This document shows, one piece after another, positions 1-4,696 of a stretch of 5,392 nucleotides of DNA. The notes below the pieces were generated by a model that saw nothing but the letters and a program-made list of their open reading frames with translations, did no database searches and had not been told where the DNA came from. The stretch covers positions 1-5,392 of the forward strand of contig JAGQGA010000400.1 of the NCBI GenBank assembly GCA_020432595.1, given 5' to 3'. The DNA is from Anaerolineales bacterium. GTDB taxonomy: Bacteria; Chloroflexota; Anaerolineae; Promineifilales; Promineifilaceae. The position numbers were made by a program, and so were the translations under genes. Each line of letters starts with the position of its first letter. Position 1 is the first letter of the stretch.

Positions 1-306
1 ATGGTTGCCAAGCTGTTCATAGGCCCAGTGGGCAAACTGGATGATGTCGTAGTTGGGGCCACTGCGGGGGCTATCGGGTGCGCCGCACCCCAGCACAAAA
101 TCTTCGTGGTTGCCGCGCAGCAAATGCCAGGCGCTGTCGTGCGCCCGCGCCTGGGCAAAGGTGAGGCAGTCGAGGGAGCAGGGGCCTCGGTTCACAATGT
201 CGCCGTTGACGATCACTTGGTCGGGTTGCCAGCGAGCAATGTCGTCGGCGACGGCTTCAAGGGCGGGAAGGTTGCCGTGGATGTCGGAAAGGATGGCGAT
301 TTTCAT
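1..306 (-). CDS. Calcineurin-like metallophosphoesterase, N-terminal part (cut by left edge)
   Basis: Reading leftwards from an ATG at 306-304 gives 102 codons without a stop, running off the window, so the C-terminus is missing. Visible metal-binding motifs are SDIHGN (residues 7-12, with Asp8 and His10), NGDIVNRGP (34-42, with Asp36) and RGNHED (64-69, with Asn66 and His67). Their order and spacing fit the calcineurin-like superfamily, which hydrolyses phosphomono- or phosphodiesters at a two-metal centre. The GD-x(4)-RGP and GNHE forms recall the PPP/ApaH branch as well as small YfcE-like enzymes, so the substrate cannot be named. There is no signal peptide, so it is probably cytoplasmic. 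No clear Shine-Dalgarno precedes the ATG; the sequence upstream is AT-rich and leads directly into a long inverted repeat. An open frame on the opposite strand over the same bases is a shadow: the family motifs exist only on the minus strand. Confidence 0.93.
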   Translation of the reverse strand, partial: MKIAILSDIHGNLPALEAVADDIARWQPDQVIVNGDIVNRGPCSLDCLTFAQARAHDSAWHLLRGNHEDFVLGCGAPDSPRSGPNYDIIQFAHWAYEQLGNH

Positions 307-313
307 AAGAAAT

Positions 314-403
314 AAAATAGGACGCTGATTTTCCTGATTTTCCTGATGTCGCACGATAACCACTTCGTGATCAGGTTTATCAGGTAAATCAGCGTCCCAT
401 TTT
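314..403. repeat. 90-bp imperfect inverted repeat with 9-nt period arms
   Basis: The core arms are 320-347 and 370-397, 28 bases each with four mismatches, of consensus GGACGCTGATTTnCCTGAT followed by nnnCCTGAT. Pairing extends outward through AAAAT (314-318) and ATTTT (399-403). It also extends inward through CACGA (352-356) and TCGTG (365-369), with a 4-base bulge at 348-351 and an 8-base loop at 357-364. Each arm is itself tandem: CTGATTTTC-type units on the left and ATCAGGTTT-type units on the right, spaced 9 bases. It ends 8 bases from the metallophosphoesterase start and would lie in that gene's leader. No transposase-like ends or clear target duplication are visible. It may be a dispersed intergenic repeat, but only one copy lies here. 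Confidence 0.85.
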
Positions 404-423
404 GGGGCTGTTGTTATGGTGGC

Positions 424-452
424 TGCAAGAAAACGGCCGTATTGTTCTTGCA
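424..452. repeat. Perfect 8-bp inverted repeat (hairpin) enclosing an AACGGCCGT core
   Basis: TGCAAGAA (424-431) pairs perfectly with TTCTTGCA (445-452) across a 13-base loop. The loop holds AACGGCCGT, a one-mismatch form of the palindrome iterated through this window. It lies in the divergent spacer, so it could belong to the leader of the leftward gene or sit upstream of the rightward gene. There is no T-run on either side, so it is not an obvious intrinsic terminator. Function unknown. Confidence 0.55.
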
Positions 453-457
453 AACAG

Positions 458-496
458 AACCGCGATCTCTGCCTTTTGGAGTAGAGCATCGCGGTT
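458..496. repeat. Hairpin with 13-bp stem in the divergent spacer
   Basis: AACCGCGAT (458-466) pairs perfectly with ATCGCGGTT (488-496). The stem continues inward through CTCT (467-470) and AGAG (483-486) with one bulged C at 487, leaving a 12-base loop at 471-482. It starts 5 bases after the preceding hairpin. No poly-T tract follows on either strand, so termination is unlikely. It could be a structured leader for the leftward metallophosphoesterase gene or a protein-binding site; neither can be decided from sequence alone. Confidence 0.6.
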
Positions 497-502
497 ACGA
501 TT

Positions 503-531
503 TTGTCTCTATTTCTGGTGCAAATTATAAC
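503..531 (+). promoter_or_regulatory. Candidate sigma-70-type promoter for the Hsp70-like gene
   Basis: TTGTCT (503-508, 4/6 to the -35 consensus) and TATAAC (526-531, 5/6 to the -10 consensus) are separated by 17 bases, upstream of the rightward gene. Transcription would start near 538, giving a leader of about 150 bases that includes the G-rich tandem repeat. It is predicted by eye only. Confidence 0.4.
524..529 (-). promoter_or_regulatory. Candidate -10 element for the leftward metallophosphoesterase gene
   Basis: On the minus strand this reads TATAAT, a perfect -10 hexamer, overlapping the rightward TATAAC. The matching -35 region at 17 bases is only a T-rich run, so the promoter is weakly supported. 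If used, the leftward transcript would carry a leader of about 210 bases containing the three hairpins at 458-496, 424-452 and 314-403. Confidence 0.22.
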
Positions 532-567
532 ACGTTTTGCTGGGAAAAAAATCGGCCGTTTGGCAGG

Positions 568-596
568 TTTACGGCGGCTGGTTCTTTGTGTATGCT
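568..596 (+). promoter_or_regulatory. Alternative promoter-like pair for the Hsp70-like gene
   Basis: TTTACG (568-573) and TATGCT (591-596) are separated by exactly 17 bases. Each matches its consensus hexamer at four of six positions, which is weaker than the pair at 503-531. It would start transcription near 603, just ahead of the G-rich tract. Confidence 0.25.
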
Positions 597-611
597 ATGG
601 GGCGGTGAAGA

Positions 612-655
612 GGCAGGGGGGGCGGGGGTGCAGGGGAGCAGGGGAGAAATCCCCC
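612..655 (+). repeat. G-rich tandem repeat with G-quadruplex potential, ending in a GAAA-loop hairpin
   Basis: Four G-runs of 7, 5, 4 and 4 (616-622, 624-628, 633-636, 641-644) are separated by loops of 1, 4 and 4 bases, which meets the standard intramolecular quadruplex pattern. The tract is a degenerate tandem of 8-9-base units related to GCAGGGGA; two perfect adjacent copies lie at 630-645. The last copy also forms a perfect 5-bp hairpin, GGGGA (641-645) with TCCCC (650-654), closed by a GAAA tetraloop. It lies 35 bases before the Hsp70-like start, on the coding strand, so in RNA it could affect translation. The hairpin and the quadruplex compete for the same G-run. Confidence 0.65.
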
Positions 656-676
656 TACTCAAACGACCTGTTTAAA

Positions 677-682
677 AAGGAG
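677..682 (+). promoter_or_regulatory. Strong Shine-Dalgarno site for the Hsp70-like gene
   Basis: AAGGAG ends 7 bases before the ATG at 690. This ideal spacing decides the start in favour of the ATG over the in-frame TTG at 687, which would be only 4 bases away. Confidence 0.85.
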
Positions 683-689
683 TGATTTG

Positions 690-2078
690 ATGCATATTGG
701 GATTGATTTTGGCACGACACACACAACGGCCGCTTTTTACGATGGCGAGAAGCTGCGCTTCTTGGTGCTGGATCGTGCCAACCGTGACCCGCACCTGCTG
801 CGCTCGATGCTCTACATTACGAAGGAGCAGGAGGTGCTGCTGGGTCTGCGGGCGGTGGAGCAATATTTGCGCGACAATACCGGCCGTTTGGTGCGGTTTG
901 AAGAAAAATTTGTGGGGACAATTACCAACATGGTGGCGCGAACGGCCGCTTCGCGTGGCCCCACTGACCCCGATGGCCCGATTGTGATTGTGCAGGATGT
1001 GTGGGTGGAGGAAGACGTGGGGGCATTGGGGCGGCTGATTCAGTCGGTAAAAACGGGGCTGCGGGATGCGGCGTATGAGGGAACGCGCATTTTTGGCGAG
1101 TTTTATTCAGTGCAGGCGTTGATTGCGCTGCTTTTGCGGCAGGTGCGGCGGGAGGCGGAGGCGCAGTTAGGTGGGGAAGTAACGGCCGTTACCCTCGGTC
1201 GCCCGGTTAAATTCGCCACCACCCCCGAAGAAGATGCGTTTGCCGAGCAGCGACTGCGCGAGGCGGCCGAATTGGCTGGGTTTGAGCAGATTGATTTTGC
1301 CCAGGAGCCGGTGGCGGCGGCGTTGTTTTATACGCTTGGGCTAACGGAACCGAAGCGGTTGCTGGTGTTTGATTTTGGCGGGGGAACACTGGATTTGACG
1401 GTGATGGGGGTTAACGGCCGTTCGCAAACCGACATTCTGGCAACCCAAGGGGTGCTGGTAGGGGGCGATGACATGGACAGGGCGATTATGCGCGGCAAAG
1501 TGGTGCAGGCGTTTGGTGCTGGCAGTACGATTGACCGGGACGGCCACCCCTTTCCCGCCCACCTGACGGCGCTGCTGGAGCAGTGGCAAACCATTCCAGA
1601 ATTGTCCAAGGCCAACAACTTGCCCATCATCCGCCGCGCCGCGCTTTATGGCAACAACCCGCAGGCGTTCCGGGCGTTGGAATGTTTGGCGCTGAAAAAT
1701 TATGGCTTTGCCCTGTTTGAGCAAATTGAACAGAGCAAGCGAGCGTTGTCGGTGGCTGAAGAGACGCGGCTGGTGATGAATGCCGAAGAGATCGCCCTCG
1801 ATTTGCTGCTGACGCGGCGCGAGTTTCAATCCTATATCATTGATGAGCTGGTGGAAGTGCAGCAGGGGATTCAGCAGGTGCTGGAAAAGGCGGGGCTGGC
1901 GGCGGGCGACATTGATGTGGTGGTGACAACGGGTGGCTCGTCGCTCATTCCACTCTTTCAAAATATGCTGCGTCGCCGCTTTCCGCAGGCGGAAATGACC
2001 CATTCTGACACGTTTGGCAGCGTGGCGGCGGGGCTGGCTATTCAGGCGCAACGAAGCATGGTAATCGGTAATCAGTAA
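690..2078 (+). CDS. Hsp70-family (YegD-like) ATPase-domain protein without substrate-binding domain
   Basis: The 462-residue product has the complete ATPase signature of the actin/Hsp70 fold. Phosphate-1 is IGIDFGTTHT (residues 3-12), GRPV lies at 170-173, connect-1 is EPVAAA (206-211), phosphate-2 is FDFGGGT (227-233), then GGDDMD (258-263), EQSKRALS (347-354), the adenosine-binding TTGGSS (413-418) and connect-2 VAAGLA (445-450). The chain ends 12 residues after connect-2, so the beta-sandwich substrate-binding domain and lid of DnaK are absent. Length and layout fit the YegD group (about 450 residues in E. coli), whose function is poorly defined. A family-type extra segment lies at about 282-345. 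It is cytoplasmic, with no signal or membrane segment. The start is the ATG with an ideal ribosome site. The last five codons and the stop fall inside an inverted repeat, so the C-terminal tail may differ from relatives. No DnaJ or GrpE partner is present nearby. Confidence 0.93.
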   Translation: MHIGIDFGTTHTTAAFYDGEKLRFLVLDRANRDPHLLRSMLYITKEQEVLLGLRAVEQYLRDNTGRLVRFEEKFVGTITNMVARTAASRGPTDPDGPIVIVQDVWVEEDVGALGRLIQSVKTGLRDAAYEGTRIFGEFYSVQALIALLLRQVRREAEAQLGGEVTAVTLGRPVKFATTPEEDAFAEQRLREAAELAGFEQIDFAQEPVAAALFYTLGLTEPKRLLVFDFGGGTLDLTVMGVNGRSQTDILATQGVLVGGDDMDRAIMRGKVVQAFGAGSTIDRDGHPFPAHLTALLEQWQTIPELSKANNLPIIRRAALYGNNPQAFRALECLALKNYGFALFEQIEQSKRALSVAEETRLVMNAEEIALDLLLTRREFQSYIIDELVEVQQGIQQVLEKAGLAAGDIDVVVTTGGSSLIPLFQNMLRRRFPQAEMTHSDTFGSVAAGLAIQAQRSMVIGNQ

Positions 2079-2127
2079 ACGGGAATCAGTCAGGCCACTG
2101 ATTACCGTTTACTGATTACTAATTACT
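2060..2127. repeat. Inverted repeat with 7-nt period, overlapping the Hsp70-like stop codon
   Basis: The core arms TAATCAGTAAACGG-type (2069-2090) and their complement (2097-2118) are 22 bases with one mismatch around a 6-base loop, CAGGCC. Pairing extends outward to 2060 and 2127 with two G-T wobbles and one mismatch. Both arms have a 7-base period: units related to GGTAATC start at 2060, 2067, 2074 and 2081, and units related to ACTGATT start at 2097, 2104, 2111 and 2118. The hairpin could slow or end transcription after the Hsp70-like gene, though no clear T-run follows (only TCTCTTAATAAT). It separates that gene from the next co-directional one. Confidence 0.85.
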
Positions 2128-2136
2128 CTCTTAATA

Positions 2137-2934
2137 ATGTTCATTTACCTCTCCAAAGTTCTGCCCCTGCTTGTCTACCCGCTGGGGCTGGCGAGTTTGT
2201 TACTGTTGGGGGTGGCGGTGTGGGGGAAAAACGGCCGTTTTTCCCGCCGTCTCCTCATTTTTGCTTTTTTGCTGCTGTGGCTGGGTAGCAACCGCTGGGT
2301 ATCCCATGCGCTGACCGCTCCGTTGGAAAATCGCTACCCGCCGCTGCCGCCCGATATGCGAGCCGATGTCATTGTGGTGTTGGGTGGGGGAACCGAACTG
2401 CTGCTGCCGCCCCGCCCCATTGTCGAGCTAAACGGCTCTGGCGACCGGCTGCTGTATGCGGCCTGGCTGTATAAGCAGGGGGTGGCCGATCATTTGCTGA
2501 TGACAGGGGGGCTGCTGCCGCGTCTTAGCCCCGACATTGCCCCGTCGGAGGCGGAGGCGATGCAGCAGGCGTTGGCAATTATGGGGGTGCCGGCCGAAGC
2601 GGTGTGGATTGAACCCGATTCGCGCAATACGTATGAAAATGGGGTGTTGAGCAAGGCCATTCTGGATGAAAAAGGCATTAACAAAATTGTGCTGGTGACA
2701 TCGGCTTACCACATGCCCCGTTCGGTTGCCATTTTTGAAAAGCTGGGGTTTACTGTGCTGCCCGCCCCCACTGACTACCAAACGACGGAGCTAGACCGTA
2801 GCTATTTTCAGGCACCGGACTTGCTAACTTTTACGCTTTATTTGCTGCCCGACAGCGACAACCTGTGGCTGACTTCGCGGGTGTTGAAGGAGTATTTGGG
2901 GGTGGTGATTTATTGGTTGCGGGGGTGGCTGTGA
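2137..2934 (+). CDS. DUF218 (ElyC/SanA/YdcF-family) membrane-anchored protein
   Basis: The 265-residue product starts with two hydrophobic helices (about 8-29 and 38-56), then a soluble domain likely outside the membrane. The DUF218 signatures are present: VIVVLGGG (78-85), MTGG (122-125), SEAEAM (137-142), EPDSRNTYEN (159-168, with Glu159, Ser162, Asn164 and Glu167), and TSAYHMPR (188-195) followed by PAPTDY (209-214). Two N-terminal helices and a length near 260 fit ElyC, which in E. coli affects peptidoglycan synthesis through the lipid carrier; SanA and YdcF are alternatives. The exact biochemical activity is unsettled in the family. A short hydrophobic stretch near the C-terminus (about 252-263) may contact the membrane. 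The ATG has no Shine-Dalgarno: the preceding bases are the outer edge of the inverted repeat and an AT-rich linker. It may be translated from a leaderless or weakly initiated message. Its stop codon touches the next repeat. Confidence 0.9.
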   Translation: MFIYLSKVLPLLVYPLGLASLLLLGVAVWGKNGRFSRRLLIFAFLLLWLGSNRWVSHALTAPLENRYPPLPPDMRADVIVVLGGGTELLLPPRPIVELNGSGDRLLYAAWLYKQGVADHLLMTGGLLPRLSPDIAPSEAEAMQQALAIMGVPAEAVWIEPDSRNTYENGVLSKAILDEKGINKIVLVTSAYHMPRSVAIFEKLGFTVLPAPTDYQTTELDRSYFQAPDLLTFTLYLLPDSDNLWLTSRVLKEYLGVVIYWLRGWL

Positions 2935-3006
2935 GTGGGGAGTAGGGAGTAGAGAGTGGCGTGTGAACGCGCATCACTCTCTACTCCCCACGCCCTACTC
3001 CCCACT
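2934..3006. repeat. Inverted repeat with 7-nt period between convergent genes; possible bidirectional terminator
   Basis: The left arm 2934-2958 and right arm 2975-3006 pair as a 14-bp block (AGTGGGGAGTAGGG) plus an 11-bp block (AGTAGAGAGTG). The right arm carries seven extra bases between the blocks. Both arms have a 7-base period (GTAGGGA-type units on the left, TACTCCC-type on the right), so the length difference is exactly one unit. The element begins on the last base of the DUF218 stop codon and ends one base before the glycosyltransferase stop codon. TTTT follows the right arm at 3006-3009, so a rightward transcript could terminate here; leftward support is poorer. The central 2959-2970 segment can form a small GCG/CGC hairpin. 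Confidence 0.8.
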
Positions 3007-3007
3007 T

Positions 3008-4573
3008 TTAAACGGGGTAGTGGGTGAAAAAAGTAGGAGAGATGAGCAGGGCGACGGCGGCAAGGGCAGCCCAGAGTAGCCAGACAAGGCGGCGGTGGGG
3101 GAGTTGGGTGAGCCAAACGGCCGTTAATAGCGCCACAAACGGGAAAATGTGCAGCAAGTAGGTCGCCTTGATGGTGTCGCCACGCTCCGGGTTGGGGTAT
3201 TGGATGAGAAACCAGAGGTAGCCAGCCACCGAAGTGACAACCGCCAGCCAGGGGAATAGCGCGGCGGGGGCGGGGGCGGGAAGTTTGCGCCACAGCCAGC
3301 GGAGATTAACGGCCGTTGTCCACGCCATGCCCGCCAGAAAAACGGCCGTTGGCAGCAGCGCCAGCCGGTTTACCCACCCCAAAAACGCCCCCATTTCCGC
3401 CCGATTGGTCACAAACCCTTCCGGTAGCTGCGGTTTTTCCAGCTTATTGAGCAGCATGAAGCCTGGATAATATTTCTCTTTGATGTCGTTCCACCCCATG
3501 ACGAGAAAATAGCTTTCGTGGTCGCCCCACATCTCGCTGTAGAATTTGGGCAGCAGGTGGTTGGAAAAATTGGGTCGCACGGGGTCGGTGAACAAAAGCC
3601 CCTCGCCTGATCCGAAGTAAAAATCAAGCGGCTGATTGGTTAACCCAAACGTTTCATCTGGCTCGCGGTTGAAGGCGGTGAGTGAGCCGTAGCGGTCGTA
3701 GAGGTAGAGATAGAACCAGCCGCCCACGAGAATGGCGATAACGGCCGTTAATACCCCATGCCACAACACAGGCCGCAAATACCCCCGCCAGCCCTGCGTT
3801 GGCCTAGATCGCACCTGCTGCCACCACAGCAGCAAATAGCCCGCCCCCACCACGGGGAAGAAAAAAAATGCCCACTGCCGCGACAAAATGCCCAATCCTA
3901 GCAGCACGCCTAGGGTTATGGCTTGCCTTACCGAACTTGTTTGTGCTTGCTGTTGCCGGACCACAAGCAATGTTAGCAGCAGCCCAAAAAAGAAAACATA
4001 CGGTTCGCCGCGAATAAAGGCGAACGTTTTATAGTAGACGGGCAGCAGGCCAAAGAGGGCCAGCGTGGCGGCCGGCAGCCAGGGGCGCTGCGGGTAAAGC
4101 TGTCGCGTGAGGGCAACTAGGGTGAAGGTGCTGCCCAGCGAGAGCAGGACGTTGAGCAGCAGTCCAAAGCGAAGCGTGTGCCAGATGGTGAGCCAGTTGA
4201 GCCGGAGGAGGAGGGCGGGCAGGGCGTAGGGAAGGGGCGGGGAGAAAAATTCGGAGGATTCGCCACGTAGGAGATCGAACCAGCTATCTTCGATGCGGAT
4301 GGGTAGCCCGTCTGCGCGGTGGACTTTGCGGGGGTCGCTGTTGGGCAGGATGCCGAGCGGGGTGGGGAAGTGGCCTTCGCTCATGGTGAGCAGATAAGCG
4401 ATGTGGTCGTGGGCATCATAGCCGATGAGGGGGTGGTGGGTGATGGCGTTGTAGCCCACAATGCCGTTGATGAGGATGAGGAGGAGAAGTTGGGCGAAAA
4501 ACGGCCGTTTTCCCCCCGCTTGCTGCTGCCAATGCGCTATCCAACTTGCTGCCTGCCCTTTTGTTATTGCCAT
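3008..4573 (-). CDS. Multi-pass GT-C-type membrane glycosyltransferase
   Basis: The 521-residue protein has many hydrophobic helices, roughly at 28-45, 114-133, 136-156, 165-182, 191-206, 217-250, 268-292, 402-423, 438-458, 472-489 and 495-512. A large hydrophilic segment lies at about 295-400. After the first helix comes GYDAHDHIAY (51-60), with Asp53, His55, Asp56 and His57. This matches the acidic/histidine first extracytoplasmic loop of GT-C enzymes (PMT/ArnT-like, GT39/GT83 area), which move sugars from polyprenyl-phosphate donors to acceptors outside the membrane. Near the C-terminus, GDTIKATYLLHIFP (465-478) precedes the last helices and recalls a conserved loop of related bacterial proteins. 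The acceptor and donor cannot be assigned. The ATG at 4573-4571 has only a weak AGG upstream, but a good promoter lies at 4606-4632. The gene is convergent with the DUF218 gene. It contains five exact AACGGCCGTT palindromes, four read as Thr-Ala-Val and one as part of Lys-Arg-Pro-Phe. Confidence 0.85.
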   Translation of the reverse strand: MAITKGQAASWIAHWQQQAGGKRPFFAQLLLLILINGIVGYNAITHHPLIGYDAHDHIAYLLTMSEGHFPTPLGILPNSDPRKVHRADGLPIRIEDSWFDLLRGESSEFFSPPLPYALPALLLRLNWLTIWHTLRFGLLLNVLLSLGSTFTLVALTRQLYPQRPWLPAATLALFGLLPVYYKTFAFIRGEPYVFFFGLLLTLLVVRQQQAQTSSVRQAITLGVLLGLGILSRQWAFFFFPVVGAGYLLLWWQQVRSRPTQGWRGYLRPVLWHGVLTAVIAILVGGWFYLYLYDRYGSLTAFNREPDETFGLTNQPLDFYFGSGEGLLFTDPVRPNFSNHLLPKFYSEMWGDHESYFLVMGWNDIKEKYYPGFMLLNKLEKPQLPEGFVTNRAEMGAFLGWVNRLALLPTAVFLAGMAWTTAVNLRWLWRKLPAPAPAALFPWLAVVTSVAGYLWFLIQYPNPERGDTIKATYLLHIFPFVALLTAVWLTQLPHRRLVWLLWAALAAVALLISPTFFTHYPV

Positions 4574-4605
4574 CTTGTTGCCTGTCGTTTGTCTTCTGCG
4601 GTTTG

Positions 4606-4632
4606 ATTATAAACCAATTGCGGCATGGTCAA
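4606..4632 (-). promoter_or_regulatory. Sigma-70-type promoter for the glycosyltransferase gene
   Basis: On the minus strand TTGACC (4632-4627, 5/6 to consensus) and a perfect TATAAT (4611-4606) are separated by 15 bases, slightly short of the usual 16-18. Transcription would start near 4599, giving a leader of about 26 bases before the ATG. It is the best promoter-like match in the window. Confidence 0.5.
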
Positions 4633-4645
4633 AAACTTAACGCTC

Positions 4646-4673
4646 TTGGCAAAATGGCAAAAATGGAGACAAT
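4646..4673 (+). promoter_or_regulatory. Candidate promoter for the small rightward gene
   Basis: TTGGCA (4646-4651, 5/6) and GACAAT (4668-4673, 4/6) are separated by 16 bases. The leader would be short, about 17 bases, but still include the AGGA ribosome site. The spacer contains two adjacent GGCAAAA copies (4648-4654 and 4656-4662). Weakly supported. Confidence 0.3.
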
Positions 4674-4685
4674 AACAAGGAAGGT

Positions 4686-4689
4686 AGGA
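4686..4689 (+). promoter_or_regulatory. Ribosome binding site of the small rightward gene
   Basis: AGGA ends 7 bases before the ATG at 4697, within a purine-rich AAGGTAGGA stretch. It supports this start and this strand over the overlapping minus-strand open frame. Confidence 0.6.
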
Positions 4690-4696
4690 CAAGGAA

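Noticed and set aside
1..315. Open frame of 104 codons on the plus strand
   Set aside because: It is the antisense shadow of the metallophosphoesterase; all recognisable metal-binding motifs are on the minus strand and the plus product has no family pattern.
314..403. The 90-bp inverted repeat as a MITE
   Set aside because: No clear target-site duplication flanks it and the arms are internally tandem rather than transposon-end-like. The idea is not excluded, but the sequence here does not support it.
442..685. Two plus-strand open frames of 60-77 codons in the divergent spacer
   Set aside because: They start at weak codons without ribosome sites and run through hairpins and the G-rich repeat, giving low-complexity products with no recognisable pattern.
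687..692. TTG at 687 as the start of the Hsp70-like gene
   Set aside because: The AAGGAG site is 7 bases from the ATG at 690 but only 4 from the TTG, and the protein family begins right at the M-x-IGIDFGTT motif.
1341..2051. 236-codon minus-strand open frame
   Set aside because: It is fully antisense to the Hsp70-like gene, is rich in His, Gln and Arg as expected from reverse reading of GC-rich codons, and shows no domain.
2060..3006. The short-period repeats as a CRISPR array
   Set aside because: The units are 7 bases with no unique spacers of 30 or so bases, and no cas gene is present.
2910..3293. 127-codon minus-strand open frame
   Set aside because: It overlaps the repeat and the end of the glycosyltransferase in another frame and gives a Pro/Arg/His-rich product typical of an out-of-frame shadow.
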